Shown: positions 38,356 through 47,476 of the stretch, piece after piece
How the letters are laid out: every line of letters starts with the position of its first letter
How positions within the stretch are numbered: the stretch's first letter is position 1
Assembly: GCA_030538415.1 (NCBI GenBank)
Contig: JAUNTY010000001.1
Span: 53,623-117,622, forward strand
Source of the DNA: Neisseria sp.
GTDB taxonomy: Bacteria > Pseudomonadota > Gammaproteobacteria > Burkholderiales > Neisseriaceae
Direction of reading: 5' to 3'
DNA length: 64,000 nt
Notes under the pieces: model-generated
Databases searched by the model: none
What the model was told of the DNA's origin: nothing
The model's input: the letters and a program-made list of their open reading frames with translations, nothing else
Program-made: the position numbers and the translations under genes

Positions 38356-38694
38356 TTATGTCGTTTGTTGGGATTCAAACGGGTGGTACGGTTTGGCCGC
38401 TTGTTCCGGCACGATTTCCATATCGCTTTCGGGAAACACCCGGCACGCCAGCACCACGCCGTCGGCAAGGTCTTGCTCGTTGATATGGGTTTTGCTCATG
38501 GCTTTTTTGCGGTATGCGCCCGAAAGCACGCGCACCCGGCACACGCCGCAGCCGCCGCCGCGGCAGCCGACGCGGATATCGGCATTGCGGCTGCGCTCCG
38601 ATGCGGCCAGCAGGCTTTGGCCTTCTGCCACATCGATGTTGCGCAGGCAGGCGTCGGCTTCGCGGTGCGGTTTGACGCAGATGTGGTAACACAT
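38356..38694 (-). CDS. dmpQ: Chloroplast-type [2Fe-2S] ferredoxin DmpQ
   Basis: A 112-residue ferredoxin with the cysteine pattern GCRGGGCGVCRVRVLSG and a fourth cysteine in VLACRVFPESD. In Pseudomonas the homologues DmpQ and XylT re-reduce the iron of inactivated catechol 2,3-dioxygenase, and here the gene directly precedes dmpB. AAGGAG lies 7 bases before the ATG. The C-terminal PYHPFESQQ is usual for the group. Confidence 0.93.
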   Translation of the reverse strand: MCYHICVKPHREADACLRNIDVAEGQSLLAASERSRNADIRVGCRGGGCGVCRVRVLSGAYRKKAMSKTHINEQDLADGVVLACRVFPESDMEIVPEQAAKPYHPFESQQTT

Positions 38695-38757
38695 GGCGGC
38701 ACTCCTTTTTTCAGGTTGCTGAAGCGGGATACGTTTCAGACGGCCTCAAACAGTTTG

Positions 38758-38827
38758 GTAGCGTGGGCTTTGCCCGCGAAATCCAGGCAAAACATTTGAG
38801 TCGATTCGTGGGCGGAGCCCACGCTAC
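38758..38827. repeat. Inverted pair of GTAGCGTGGGC palindromes in the dmpI-dmpQ gap
   Basis: GTAGCGTGGGCTTTGCCCGC (38758 onward) and its inverted relative ending CCCACGCTAC (38827) flank 24 bases. Single or paired copies of this family also lie at 13548, 35467, 35753, 43050 and 43221. Confidence 0.65.
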
Positions 38828-38878
38828 ACAGTTGTTGCGGAAAACAAACAGCTTATTCAAAATCATCTTTCAGACGGC

Positions 38879-39070
38879 CTAACGTCCGAGCTTTTTCGCC
38901 GAGCTGCCGCCGATGCCGAAATGCTGTTTGGGCATTTCGTTAATCAGCACCCGCACCGATTCGGGCGGGGCGTTGACGGCGCGCACCAGCGCTGCGGTGA
39001 TTTCGCGGATGACGGCTTCTTTCTGCTCGTCGCTGCGGCCTTCCATCATGTTGACTTGTACGATGGGCAT
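38879..39070 (-). CDS. dmpI: 4-oxalocrotonate tautomerase DmpI
   Basis: A 63-residue tautomerase that interconverts 2-hydroxymuconate and 2-oxohex-3-enedioate. Removal of Met1 exposes the catalytic Pro1 (MPIVQVNMMEGRSDEQK). The active-site arginine lies in PPESVRVLINEMPKQHFG. Length and sequence are typical of the hexameric 4-OT family, which is slightly over 60 residues. It follows dmpH after 33 bases. Confidence 0.95.
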   Translation of the reverse strand: MPIVQVNMMEGRSDEQKEAVIREITAALVRAVNAPPESVRVLINEMPKQHFGIGGSSAKKLGR

Positions 39071-39103
39071 GGCGGTCTCCTTCTTTTCTTGTTGTTGATG
39101 GGG

Positions 39104-39895
39104 TTATTCAAAACGGCCGCTGATGCTGCCCAAATCCTGGAAATGCACGCAAAACGAATCGCCTTTTTCCACCTGCACGGCGGCGGTAATCGCGCCGATC
39201 ATCACAAATGAACCGGCGGGCAGGTATTCGCCGCGCTCGGCCAGCATGTTGGCGAGCATGGCCACCGAGGCGGCGGGGTGGCCGAGTACCGCCGCGCCCG
39301 CGCCGGTCTGCACCACTTTGCCGTTGATTTCCATCACCACCCCCAGCGTTTTCAAATCCAGCACCGAAGCGGGTTTGGCGCAGCCGCCGGTGATGAAGCG
39401 GCTGGAGGAGGAGTTGTCGGCAATCACCGATTTCAGGTCGAACTTGAAATCTTTGTAGCGCGAATCAATCACTTCGATGGCGGGCATCACGAAATCGGTG
39501 GCGGCCAACACGTCGCCGATGTGGCAGCCGGGGCCTTTGAGGTCGGCCTTGGTCACAAATGCCAGCTCGGCTTCGATTTTCGGGTGAATCAGCTCGTCGT
39601 GTTTCACCGCCGCGCCTTCGGGCACGCTGAAGTAGTCGGCCAGAAAGCCGTAGCAGGGGTGGGCGACGCCCATCTGGCTCATCTTCGCCCACGAGGTCAG
39701 CCCCATTTTCATGCCGACGGTTTTGTGGCCGCGCGCCTCCTTGCGGCGGCGGATTTCCCACTGGATGTCGAAGGCGTCTTCATAATCCATGTCGGGATAA
39801 TCGTCGGTGATTTTGGTGACTTCGTAGGCCTGCAATTCGGCGTTTTCCAGATGTTCGGCCAGCGCTTCGATTTGCTGTTTGCTTAATGTGCTCAT
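39104..39895 (-). CDS. dmpH: 4-oxalocrotonate decarboxylase DmpH
   Basis: A 263-residue metal-dependent decarboxylase that converts 2-oxohex-3-enedioate to 2-hydroxypenta-2,4-dienoate. It shares the fold of DmpE, with which it forms a complex in Pseudomonas. Metal-site blocks are [20 protein letters not shown] and [37 protein letters not shown] is characteristic of the decarboxylase branch. The start overlaps the dmpG stop (ATGA), so the two are translationally coupled. Confidence 0.93.
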   Translation of the reverse strand: MSTLSKQQIEALAEHLENAELQAYEVTKITDDYPDMDYEDAFDIQWEIRRRKEARGHKTVGMKMGLTSWAKMSQMGVAHPCYGFLADYFSVPEGAAVKHDELIHPKIEAELAFVTKADLKGPGCHIGDVLAATDFVMPAIEVIDSRYKDFKFDLKSVIADNSSSSRFITGGCAKPASVLDLKTLGVVMEINGKVVQTGAGAAVLGHPAASVAMLANMLAERGEYLPAGSFVMIGAITAAVQVEKGDSFCVHFQDLGSISGRFE

Positions 39896-40923
39896 GCGGT
39901 TGCTCCTTGTTGTTTGCTCATGGTCAGCGCCAAATCTTCAATCATGTCTTCCTGGCCGCCGACGGTGCCGCGCCGCCCCAGCTCCACCAGGATATCGCGG
40001 GCGGGGACGCCGTATTTCTGCTCCGCCCGTTTGGCAAACAAGAGGAAGGAGGAATACACCCCGGCGTAGCCCAGCGTGAGGGCGTTGCGGTCGACGCGGA
40101 TGGGGTGGTCCATCATCGGCACCACGATGTCTTCGGCCACGTCCATGATTTTGTAGAGGTCGATGCCGTGTTGCGCGCCCATGCGGGTGAGCACGGCCAC
40201 AAACACTTCCAGCGGCGTGTTGCCCGCGCCCGCGCCGAGCCCCGCCACCGAGCCGTCGATGCGCGCCGCACCGGCGTCGACTGCCGCCAGCGAGTTGGCG
40301 ATGCCCATGCCGAGGTTGTGGTGGCCGTGGAAGCCGATTTCGGTTTCGGGCTTGAGCGCCTGGCGCAGCGCGCCGATTTTCAGCGCCACTTCTTCGGGCA
40401 GCATGTAGCCCGCCGAATCGGTGCAATAAATGCAGTTGGCACCGTAGCTTTCCATCAGCCGCGCCTGCTCGATGATTTTTTCGGGCGGCGCCATGTGCGC
40501 CATCATCAAAAAGCCGACGGTGTCGAGGCCGAGTTCGGCGGCTTTGCTGATGTGTTGCTGCGACACGTCGGCTTCGGTGCAGTGGGTGGCGACGCGGATG
40601 CACGACACGCCCAAATCCTTGGCCATCAACAGGTGGTCGACGGTGCCGATGCCGGGCAGTAGGAGCGCCGATACTTTGGCCTGCTTCATTTTCGGCACCA
40701 CCGCGCCGAGGTATTCTTCATCGCTGTGGGCGGGAAAACCGTAGTTGAGCGAAGCGCCGCCGAGGCCGTCGCCGTGGGTGACTTCAATCAGCGGCATACC
40801 GGCTTCATCGAGCCCGCTGGCCACCGCCACCATTTCGTCCAGCGAAATCTGGTGGCGCTTGGCGTGCATGCCGTCGCGCAGGCTCATGTCGTGCAGGGTG
40901 ACTTTTTTGTTGTGCAAATCCAT
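39892..40923 (-). CDS. dmpG: 4-hydroxy-2-oxovalerate aldolase DmpG
   Basis: A 343-residue class II aldolase that cleaves 4-hydroxy-2-oxovalerate to pyruvate and acetaldehyde. The metal and substrate sites are [11 protein letters not shown] near residue 16 and [20 protein letters not shown] near residue 200. The C-terminal communication domain completes the partnership with the dehydrogenase DmpF, which channels the toxic acetaldehyde. dmpF is 9 bases upstream and dmpH overlaps downstream, the conserved FGH order. Confidence 0.96.
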   Translation of the reverse strand: MDLHNKKVTLHDMSLRDGMHAKRHQISLDEMVAVASGLDEAGMPLIEVTHGDGLGGASLNYGFPAHSDEEYLGAVVPKMKQAKVSALLLPGIGTVDHLLMAKDLGVSCIRVATHCTEADVSQQHISKAAELGLDTVGFLMMAHMAPPEKIIEQARLMESYGANCIYCTDSAGYMLPEEVALKIGALRQALKPETEIGFHGHHNLGMGIANSLAAVDAGAARIDGSVAGLGAGAGNTPLEVFVAVLTRMGAQHGIDLYKIMDVAEDIVVPMMDHPIRVDRNALTLGYAGVYSSFLLFAKRAEQKYGVPARDILVELGRRGTVGGQEDMIEDLALTMSKQQGATA

Positions 40924-40932
40924 GTTGTTCTC

Positions 40933-41841
40933 CTAGCGGGCAGGCAGTTTCAGACGGCCTTGGGCGGCCTCTTCGGCAAACATTTCGGCGGTGCGCAGCG
41001 CGGCGGCGGTCATGATGTCGAGGTTGCCCGCGTATTCGGGCAGGAAATCGCCCAACCCGCGCACTTCCATAAACATCGAAACCTTGTTGCCGTCGAACAC
41101 CGGCCCGTTGACCAGCGTGTAGCCCGGCACATAACGCTGCACTTCGGCCACCATCTGCCGCACCGATTCGGTGATGGCGGCTTCGTCGGGCGTGCCTTCG
41201 GTGAGGCAGTGCACCGTGTCGCGCATCATCAGGGGCGGCTCGGCCGGGTTGATGATGATGATGGCTTTGCCTTCTTCGGCACCGCCCACCGAAGCCACCG
41301 CAGCGGCGGTGGTGCGGGTGAATTCGTCGATGTTGGTGCGGGTGCCGGGGCCGACCGAGCGCGACGACACGGTGGCGATGATTTCGGCATAGACCACCGG
41401 CTGCACGCGTGAAATCGCCGCCACCATCGGGATGGTGGCCTGGCCGCCGCAGGTGACCATGTTGACGTTCATTTCCAGCCGGTCGGCGTGCTGCTTGAGG
41501 TTGACCGGCGGCACGCAGAAGGGGCCGATGGCGGCGGGGGTAAGGTCGATCATGACCACGCCCGCTGCGTTGAGCTTGCGGCTGTTTTCCGCGTGCACAT
41601 AGGCCGAGGTGGCGTCAAACGCGATGCGGATGTCGTCGGTCTGAATATGCTCGAGCAGGCCGTCGACGCCTTCGGCGCAGGTTTTGATGCCCATTTCGTG
41701 TGCGCGTTTGAGGCCTTCGGATTCGGGGTCGATGCCGACCATCCAGACCGGCTCTATCCATTCGGAACGCTGCATTTTCATCAACAGGTCGGTGCCGATA
41801 TTGCCCGGCCCGATAATGGCCGCTTTCAATTTTTGGTTCAC
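40933..41841 (-). CDS. dmpF: Acetaldehyde dehydrogenase (acylating) DmpF
   Basis: A 302-residue enzyme that turns acetaldehyde into acetyl-CoA with NAD and CoA. The Rossmann start is [18 protein letters not shown], the active-site cysteine lies in [15 protein letters not shown], and the block [17 protein letters not shown] follows. A much longer ATG-started frame exists but adds an unrelated N-terminus. The GTG at 41841 with AGGAG 8 bases upstream gives the standard protein. It functions with DmpG. Confidence 0.95.
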   Translation of the reverse strand: MNQKLKAAIIGPGNIGTDLLMKMQRSEWIEPVWMVGIDPESEGLKRAHEMGIKTCAEGVDGLLEHIQTDDIRIAFDATSAYVHAENSRKLNAAGVVMIDLTPAAIGPFCVPPVNLKQHADRLEMNVNMVTCGGQATIPMVAAISRVQPVVYAEIIATVSSRSVGPGTRTNIDEFTRTTAAAVASVGGAEEGKAIIIINPAEPPLMMRDTVHCLTEGTPDEAAITESVRQMVAEVQRYVPGYTLVNGPVFDGNKVSMFMEVRGLGDFLPEYAGNLDIMTAAALRTAEMFAEEAAQGRLKLPAR

Positions 41842-41923
41842 GGCTTTCTCCTTTGGTGGGTTTGTGTGTGTGGCTTTCAGACGGCCTGTATTACTTGGGT
41901 TTGAGGCCGTCTGAAAACAGTTT

Positions 41924-42982
41924 TCAAATCTTTTTGAACAAGGCCGAACGGGTGGCGCTGCTGCCGTCGGCGGCGGTGAGGAAGCGCTCCATGTGAATGT
42001 CGCGTTCAAACAGGCGGCTCTGCATCAGCGTCGACACGGCGGCGTCTATCATCGGCGGCGGCCCGCACAGATAGGCCTTGTGACCGCTGCAACGCTGCGC
42101 GAAGTAATCCGCCACCGCTTCGTGCACAAAGCCTGCGAAGCCCTGCCAATCGTCTTCGGGCTGCGCGGCGTTGAGCGCGGGGATGTAGTGGAAGTTGGCG
42201 TGTTCGGCGGCCAGCGCCTCGAAGCGCTCGCGGTGATACAGCTCGGCGAGGTTGCGCGCGCCCTGGAAAAGGTAAATCCCGCGCGTGTCGCCTTGTTCGA
42301 GCAAATCCAGAATCATCGCTTCGGGGCTGGAGAGGCCGGAGCCGCCGGCGATAAAAATCACATCCTGCGGGTCGGACTTGCGCACGAAAAACTGCCCGTA
42401 AGGCCCCGATAAATCCAACGTGTCGCCCACTTGCAGTTGTTCGTGCAAGCGGGTGGTCGCCGCGCCGCCCTCAACCTTGCGCACATGCAGCACCACGGTG
42501 TCGGCCTGCGAAGGCGGGTTGGCAATCGAAAACGCGCGCGTGCCTTCCACGCCCGGCACTTGCAGGTTGATGTATTGTCCGGCCTGAAACGGCATCGGCC
42601 GGTCGAGTTGGAAAGTGATTTCGCGGATGGTGGGCGACAGCTCGGCCAGCGCGGTAACGGTGGCGCGGTAGTCTTCCACCGGATGACCGGCGAAATCGGG
42701 GTCGACGTCGATGTCGGCCTCGATGGTCATGTCCGATTCGGGCAGGCAGCAGCAGGCCAGCACCTTGCCTTCGTCGCGCTCGACGTCCATCAGCGCAAAC
42801 GGCGAGGCATTGCCGACGTCGCCGTAGCCTTCCAATACCTGCACCTTGCAGGTGCCGCAGGTGCCGTGGCCGCAGGCAAACGGCAGCCACACGCCCTGAC
42901 GCAGCGCGGCGGCGAGAATGGTTTGGCCTTCTTCGACTTCAATCACGTCGCCGGTGGGTTCTACGGTGATTTGGTAGCTCAT
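41924..42982 (-). CDS. dmpP: Phenol hydroxylase reductase component DmpP (P5)
   Basis: A 352-residue electron-transfer subunit. The N-terminal plant-type [2Fe-2S] domain has [17 protein letters not shown] with the last cysteine in [11 protein letters not shown]. It is followed by a flavin- and NAD-binding ferredoxin-reductase module ([13 protein letters not shown], then [17 protein letters not shown] and [12 protein letters not shown]). It passes electrons from NADH to the diiron oxygenase DmpLNO. AAGGA lies before the ATG at 42982. A 391-base gap with a MITE separates it from dmpO. Confidence 0.95.
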   Translation of the reverse strand: MSYQITVEPTGDVIEVEEGQTILAAALRQGVWLPFACGHGTCGTCKVQVLEGYGDVGNASPFALMDVERDEGKVLACCCLPESDMTIEADIDVDPDFAGHPVEDYRATVTALAELSPTIREITFQLDRPMPFQAGQYINLQVPGVEGTRAFSIANPPSQADTVVLHVRKVEGGAATTRLHEQLQVGDTLDLSGPYGQFFVRKSDPQDVIFIAGGSGLSSPEAMILDLLEQGDTRGIYLFQGARNLAELYHRERFEALAAEHANFHYIPALNAAQPEDDWQGFAGFVHEAVADYFAQRCSGHKAYLCGPPPMIDAAVSTLMQSRLFERDIHMERFLTAADGSSATRSALFKKI

Positions 42983-43049
42983 GGCATGTTCCTTGTTGAT
43001 TTTTATAGCCAATTGAAAATATGCGGGTTTTAAAACGGGTTGTAGTGGC

Positions 43050-43244
43050 GTAGCGTGGGCTCTGCCTAGGAATAAGGCTAAAGCTTAAATACCGTGAGTT
43101 CGGGATAAGCATTTCAGATATTCTTATTGTTTTTAGAAATATATTTTTGAAAATCAAAAAGATATTTCATTTACTTATCCCGAACCCACGTTAAATTTTC
43201 TAAAAACCTGCCTTGTCGGGTTTCGTGGGCAGAGCCCACGCTAC
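43050..43244. repeat. Nested repeats in the dmpO-dmpP gap: GTAGCGTGGGC pair around a MITE
   Basis: GTAGCGTGGGCTCTGCC (43050 onward) and the inverse copy ending GCCCACGCTAC (43244) enclose the MITE at 43090-43194. The left copy is worn (CCTAGG in place of CCCACG). The rest of the gap, 43245-43373, has an uptake sequence and a fragment of the 34234-type repeat but no gene. Confidence 0.55.
43090..43194. mobile_element. Short MITE related to the element at 14768
   Basis: Left end CGTGAGTTCGGGATAAG, right end complement of CTTATCCCGAACCCACG, flanked by TTAAAT on both sides (43085-43090 and 43191-43196). It lacks the 130-base hairpin segment of the longer copy and has no coding capacity. Confidence 0.65.
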
Positions 43245-43373
43245 AAAATGGTTCGAGGCCGTCTGAAACCTTTCGGGCTTTAACCACCTTGCTCCCTATC
43301 TCGTTTATCCTCGTAGGGGATGAGGAGAGGGCAGCAAACCGCAGATTTGCATCACGTTCAATACCCTTGCCCA

Positions 43374-43736
43374 TTACACGCCGCTGCCCTGCCAGCCATT
43401 CAGGCCTGGGGTTTTGAAGCGCAGCAGCGATTTGTGGCCGAAGCCTTGTTCGGCCAGCGTTTTGCCGTCGTCGGGGGTAAACGCTGCGCCGTCGAGCTGC
43501 CATTGCACGTTTGCCCAGTCGATGTGTTCGAAATCGGGGTGTTGCGAGAAGCCTTCTGTCATTACCTGCTCGCGCAAAGCCTGAAACGGCATTTCGGGCG
43601 GCAGCGGGAAGGTTTTGGCCGAGCAAAACAGCAGGTGTTCGTCCCAGCCGATGTAAACGAGGATGTTGCCGCCGAAATTTTCGCGGCGGTCGCGGATGTC
43701 GCCGCGGTAGTTGGGGGCGATGGCTTGTACCGGCAT
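43374..43736 (-). CDS. dmpO: Phenol hydroxylase component DmpO (P4)
   Basis: A 120-residue subunit of the multicomponent phenol hydroxylase, found with DmpL and DmpN in the oxygenase. Recognisable motifs are MPVQAIAPNYRGDIRDRREN, NILVYIGWDEHLLFCSAKTF and GHKSLLRFKTPGL. It starts with AGGAGA upstream. dmpN lies 163 bases upstream, separated by uptake sequences and one copy of the GCAAACCTGCGG repeat. Confidence 0.94.
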   Translation of the reverse strand: MPVQAIAPNYRGDIRDRRENFGGNILVYIGWDEHLLFCSAKTFPLPPEMPFQALREQVMTEGFSQHPDFEHIDWANVQWQLDGAAFTPDDGKTLAEQGFGHKSLLRFKTPGLNGWQGSGV

Positions 43737-43814
43737 GATGTGTTCTCCTTGGTAAATCTGTTTTTTTGTTGTCAGACGGCCTTTGCTTTCAGACGGCCTG
43801 CGATTTGTCAGGGA

Positions 43815-43868
43815 TGCAAACCTGCGGTTTGCCGCCCTCTCCCTAACCCTCTCCCGCAGGAGAGGGAA
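43815..43868. repeat. Solitary copy of the GCAAACCTGCGG...CCCTCTCCC repeat
   Basis: Matches the left arm of the pair at 34234-34393 almost base for base. It lies between dmpN and dmpO. Confidence 0.55.
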
Positions 43869-43899
43869 TCCGGGTGCAGGCCGTCTGAAAGGTTGGGCA

Positions 43900-45405
43900 T
43901 CAGGCAGCGCCTTTTTTCCATTCGTTCCAGCGCTGTTCGTCGGGCGAGCCTTTCATGTCGAGGTTGTCGGCGCCGAGGTTGAGGCGGTAATACTCGCCCA
44001 ACACTTTTTCCAAATCCGCGCCGCCGCAGTTGCCCTGCAGAATCTGGTGCACCGGCAGCCAGGCCTGGGCGAATTTCTCCGGCTCGTTGACGAAAATATC
44101 GTGGCAGCCGTCGGAACACATGTGGTAGCGCTCGCCTTCAAACCGGGCGCTGCGGTAGCTGATCTGGCCGGGGTCGCCGCCCATTTCGGTAAACGCCATC
44201 GGCACCTGGCACACCTGACACAGCTGCGGCAGGCCGCTGGTGTAGAAGCGTTTGCCTTCGGCTTCCATTTTCTTGGCCAGCTCCCAACGCGGGCGGTAGT
44301 ATTTGTCGAAGGTGTCGGGGTATTTCTCGCTCAGCCAGTCGAGCTCGGCATCGGTGGGGATAAAGGTGTGGAAGCCTGCGGCGTGGCCGAAGTTGTAGAA
44401 AATCCACCAGGCCTGATGCGAGATGTGTTCTTTTTCCTTTTCGATGACGTCGCTGTATTTGGGCGGGCGGATGCCGTAGCGGGCGAGGTCTTTGAAGAGC
44501 GCGCCGCCGGCTTCTTCGAAATACACTTCCCAGGCTTCTTTCCACGACATCACTTTGTTGGGCAGCATGTAGTCCATCATCATCGCCACGATGGAGAGCA
44601 GGCGGGTGCCGCGCCAGAACCATTTGTCGATCCACATCTGCACGATGGGCAGGTTGTCTTCGTGCTGCTCGAGCAGGAATTTGATGATTTCGAGGCCGAG
44701 CGTCATGTGGCGGGCTTCGTCGGATTGGGCGCTGAAGCCGAAGGTGACGGTGGCCATGTCGCCGTTGTGCGCCGCGCCCGACATGAAGGGTACGAACAAC
44801 AGATTGGTCAGCACGTATTCAAACGAGAAGCTGATGGCGAGCAGGAATTCAAACGGCCCGGCCGAGCGCGCGTCTTCGAAAAACGATTTGGGTACGGAGA
44901 GATACCACACGCGGTCGTGCATGTGGCTCCAATCCTGGAAGCCGTCGAAGAATTTGTTGTAGTGGCTCATGGCGTGGATTTGCGTCTGCACGTGGCGCAA
45001 TTCGTCAATCGACTGCATCTGGCAGGCGATGCGCGCGCCGATGCCGCCAAACTGCCGCCCGACATGGGCATAGCCCTGATAGGCCTGATATTCGAGCGGG
45101 GTCACGCCGGTGAGGAAGATTTTGATGGCATTCAGATAGCGCGGGTCGGAAATGTTCATCTGGCCGTTGTTTTGCGCAAAGGCGTCGAAAATGGCATACA
45201 GCTTTTTCTCTTTTTCGGCCTGATATTTCCAGTAGGCATCCATGGTCAGGCGGAAGGGGTCTTCCCATTTCGACCAGTCGGTAATCTTGATGCCTTCGAA
45301 ATCTTCGTAGGGGAAGGCCTGTTTGCGGTCTTGATAGGAAAAGTCCCAATCGAGGTCGCGGGTGAGCAGGCGGTATTTGTCTTTGATGTTCAGTTTGGCT
45401 GCCAT
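43900..45405 (-). CDS. dmpN: Phenol hydroxylase large oxygenase subunit DmpN (P3)
   Basis: A 501-residue catalytic subunit with the carboxylate-bridged diiron site. The two E/DxxH motifs lie in SIDELRHVQTQ and SAQSDEARHMTLG. It also has the C-terminal cysteine-rich TSGLPQLCQVCQVPMAF and YHMCSDGCHDIF. It hydroxylates phenol to catechol with oxygen and electrons from DmpP. The reading frame is open for 64 more codons upstream, but the ATG at 45405 (MAAKLNIKDKYRLLTRDL) is the family start and is preceded by GAGGAGAAAC. Confidence 0.97.
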   Translation of the reverse strand: MAAKLNIKDKYRLLTRDLDWDFSYQDRKQAFPYEDFEGIKITDWSKWEDPFRLTMDAYWKYQAEKEKKLYAIFDAFAQNNGQMNISDPRYLNAIKIFLTGVTPLEYQAYQGYAHVGRQFGGIGARIACQMQSIDELRHVQTQIHAMSHYNKFFDGFQDWSHMHDRVWYLSVPKSFFEDARSAGPFEFLLAISFSFEYVLTNLLFVPFMSGAAHNGDMATVTFGFSAQSDEARHMTLGLEIIKFLLEQHEDNLPIVQMWIDKWFWRGTRLLSIVAMMMDYMLPNKVMSWKEAWEVYFEEAGGALFKDLARYGIRPPKYSDVIEKEKEHISHQAWWIFYNFGHAAGFHTFIPTDAELDWLSEKYPDTFDKYYRPRWELAKKMEAEGKRFYTSGLPQLCQVCQVPMAFTEMGGDPGQISYRSARFEGERYHMCSDGCHDIFVNEPEKFAQAWLPVHQILQGNCGGADLEKVLGEYYRLNLGADNLDMKGSPDEQRWNEWKKGAA

Positions 45406-45446
45406 GTGGTGTTTCTCCTCTTTATTTGTGCTTGTGGCGGCTTGGC

Positions 45447-45716
45447 TTATCGCTGCCAGCTCAGGCTGAATTGTTCGTCGTCTTCGTCGACGTTGCCGCC
45501 GATGGTAATCAGGTTGAGGTGCAATTCCTGCACGTCCCAGCTTTGGCCGAGCTTGGCTTCCACCGTTTCGCGGCGCACCACCAGCGTGCCTTCGCATTCC
45601 ATGCGGATCATGGCGGGCTGGTAAATCACGGTTACCTCGGGGTTGTCTTCTTCGACGGCTTCGACGATGTAGCGCGATTGGTCGTTGTCTTGCAGCGCCA
45701 GATATACTTTTGACAT
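45447..45716 (-). CDS. dmpM: Phenol hydroxylase regulatory component DmpM (P2)
   Basis: An 89-residue cofactor-free effector protein that binds the oxygenase and is needed for efficient turnover. MSKVYLALQDNDQSRYIVEA at the start and MIRMECEGTLVVRRETVE in the middle are typical of DmpM/TouD-type proteins. It lies 13 bases after dmpL. The start at 45716 was chosen over an in-frame upstream one that would overlap dmpL. Confidence 0.95.
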   Translation of the reverse strand: MSKVYLALQDNDQSRYIVEAVEEDNPEVTVIYQPAMIRMECEGTLVVRRETVEAKLGQSWDVQELHLNLITIGGNVDEDDEQFSLSWQR

Positions 45717-45729
45717 GGTTTTTTCCTTT

Positions 45730-46725
45730 TCAGACGGCCACACCGGCTTTGGCGGCGCGTTTGTTGATTTCTTCTTCTGCGGCGGCCAGCGCGGCGGCGG
45801 CTTCGTCGCCCAATAATGCAACGGCCACGTGGCCATAGGCTTCGGCCACTTTCGGCTGCCATGTTTCCAGCCAGCCTTGCAGCAGCGCCCGGTTGGCTTC
45901 GCTTTCGGCGGCCACGGTTTTGAAGGCGCTGTCGCTCCAGGCGGAAAGGTCTTTCAGGCAGTCGAGCATGAATTCGGTCAGCATCGCCACATCACGCGCG
46001 CCTTGTGCGGCCAGTTGCTGCTCCAGCGCGGTGTAGAACACATGGCGCAAATGGCTGTCAATCAGCAGCGACTGCACCCAGAAAAGCTCGAACCAGTCTT
46101 GCTGCACCAGCATTTCTTCACACAGCGCGCGCACGCCCTGCCAGGCTTCGTGTTCCATCCACACCTGCTTGGCTTCGGTCAGTGATGCGCCGCTGTTGCC
46201 GTCAATCAACAGGCCGATGCGCGACAGGTATTGCGCCATGCCCATGCGGTCCATCGCGGCAAACAGACAGGCCTGGGTGATGGCGGTGCCGTAGCCGTAA
46301 GCGGAGCCGGACATGTGGTGGAGGTTGGCGGCCTGCTCGACGTGGCGCAGCGGCAGCAGGCCGAAAGTCAGCGTTTGGCGGGCGGATTCGTCGAGATAAT
46401 CGGCCAGATTGCGCTTTTCGAAAAAGGCGTAATTGTGTTCGGCGCCTTCCTGCATGCGGGCGCGGTTTTGCACATAGGCGCCGTAGTAAAACTGGCGCGG
46501 GTCGCGTAGGGCATACCAGTCGGCCATCACGATGGCGGTGTAGGTGGGGTCGTTCAGCTCTTTGTCGGGTTTCCACAGCGGGCGGTAGTGGAAGTTGGCC
46601 GTTGCCTGCGCGTCGTAGGTGGCTTCCTGATAACGCGTGGCCGGTTTCTCACCGAAGCGGCGCGCAATGTGCGCGTAGGTTTGGCGGATTGGCGCGATGG
46701 TGGCGGTTTTGATTTCTAAAGACAT
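45730..46725 (-). CDS. dmpL: Phenol hydroxylase small oxygenase subunit DmpL (P1)
   Basis: A 331-residue diiron-oxygenase beta subunit, paralogous to the large subunit but without a metal site. Typical blocks are IRQTYAHIARRFGEKPATRY, YYGAYVQNRARMQEGAEHNY and GLLPLRHVEQAANLHHMSGS. The start at 46725 has GAGCAAC upstream. It follows a MITE-filled gap of 231 bases after dmpK. Confidence 0.95.
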   Translation of the reverse strand: MSLEIKTATIAPIRQTYAHIARRFGEKPATRYQEATYDAQATANFHYRPLWKPDKELNDPTYTAIVMADWYALRDPRQFYYGAYVQNRARMQEGAEHNYAFFEKRNLADYLDESARQTLTFGLLPLRHVEQAANLHHMSGSAYGYGTAITQACLFAAMDRMGMAQYLSRIGLLIDGNSGASLTEAKQVWMEHEAWQGVRALCEEMLVQQDWFELFWVQSLLIDSHLRHVFYTALEQQLAAQGARDVAMLTEFMLDCLKDLSAWSDSAFKTVAAESEANRALLQGWLETWQPKVAEAYGHVAVALLGDEAAAALAAAEEEINKRAAKAGVAV

Positions 46726-46771
46726 CTGTTGCTCCTCTATTGTTTTTTTGTGTTTTATGTGTGTCGGGTAT

Positions 46772-46937
46772 CTAGGGTTTCCTGACAATTCGTTTATGAG
46801 GGGATTTTTGTTCCTGAAAATGCAGATGCAAGGCAAAAAACGTAGCAAGATTGGACATCTTGCGAGGCTTTTTAACGCAGCAGATGCGTTTTCAGGGGCA
46901 AAAAGCAACCATAAATCGAATTGTCAGGAAGCCCTAG
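46772..46937. mobile_element. MITE inserted between dmpK and dmpL
   Basis: Left end CTAGGGTTTCCTGACAATTC, right end complement of GAATTGTCAGGAAGCCCTAG, about 24 of 28 bases matching. The right end is duplicated: a second TTGTCAGGATGCCCTAGG lies at 46944-46961 and supplies the dmpK stop codon. There is no transposase. A half copy lies at 23284-23352. Confidence 0.7.
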
Positions 46938-46956
46938 GGCTTCTTGTCAGGATGCC

Positions 46957-47202
46957 CTAGGGGCGTTCGGTGCCGTAGCGCCATTTGGCGGCTTCGTCGT
47001 CGTTTTGTGCCGCCTGTGCCGCTGTCATGTGAATCACCCGGTTATGCTTGCAGAATGCTTCGAAGCAGTCGTGCGGCATGATGAGTTCGACAAACAGCGA
47101 CGGGTCGTTGATGGCAAAATCGAATTCGACAAAACGGTCATCGGGGGCGCTGCGTACTCGGACATATTTCACCAGCCCGGTGGTTGCGGCAGTGGGCGTC
47201 AT
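46957..47202 (-). CDS. dmpK: Phenol hydroxylase assembly component DmpK (P0)
   Basis: An 81-residue P0 protein, needed in Pseudomonas for assembling the active hydroxylase. TTGLVKYVRVRSAPDDRFVE and FDFAINDPSLFVELIMPH are diagnostic. It is about ten residues shorter than the Pseudomonas protein as I recall it. Its TAG stop lies inside a repeat end (CCCTAGG), so a transposition event may have trimmed the C-terminus. It is the first gene of the cluster, behind a sigma-54 promoter. Confidence 0.9.
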   Translation of the reverse strand: MTPTAATTGLVKYVRVRSAPDDRFVEFDFAINDPSLFVELIMPHDCFEAFCKHNRVIHMTAAQAAQNDDEAAKWRYGTERP

Positions 47203-47234
47203 GGCTGCTCCTTGTTGGGGTGTACAGGGTGTAA

Positions 47235-47250
47235 AGCATCTGTTGTGCCA
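47235..47250 (-). promoter_or_regulatory. Sigma-54 promoter of the dmp operon
   Basis: Read on the minus strand, TGGCACAACAGATGCT has GG and GC at exactly the -24/-12 spacing and matches the TGGCACG-N4-TTGCA consensus at most positions. It is 33 bases upstream of the dmpK start. The predicted transcription start is near 47224. Confidence 0.88.
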
Positions 47251-47337
47251 GACGCGGCTTTTTTACCCAGCCTGCTGTTTCTTATGGGAATAAAAATAAT
47301 CTGCCTGTTTTTTAAGCGCTTTGAGATGGCGGAAAAT

Positions 47338-47383
47338 TTCATCATTTGATGAAGCCGGCAGGGCGATTTCATCAAATGATGAA
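47338..47383 (-). promoter_or_regulatory. Two DmpR-type upstream activator sites
   Basis: TTCATCATTTGATGAA (47338-47353) and TTCATCAAATGATGAA (47368-47383) are exact reverse complements of each other, each palindromic except at the centre. The centres are 30 bp apart, three helical turns. They lie about 120-150 bases upstream of the predicted start. AT-rich DNA (47290-47300) between them and the promoter could be bent by IHF. Confidence 0.82.
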
Positions 47384-47447
47384 ATGGATTGTTAAAAAAA
47401 TCTATATAAAACAATATGATAAAAACAATAAAATTTACTGATGGGAA

Positions 47448-47476
47448 TTGACAAAGTTGTCGGATGAGGCAATATT
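47448..47476 (+). promoter_or_regulatory. Candidate sigma-70 promoter of dmpR
   Basis: A perfect TTGACA (47448-47453) and AATATT (47471-47476) are separated by 17 bases, 57 bases before the dmpR start. The -10 box is weak. Confidence 0.4.

Noticed and set aside
34441..39895. dmpE and dmpH as duplicate copies of one gene
   Set aside because: They belong to the same fold family but differ in diagnostic blocks (GKKIGLTSHAVQ versus [14 protein letters not shown]) and fit hydratase and decarboxylase respectively, so both pathway steps are covered.
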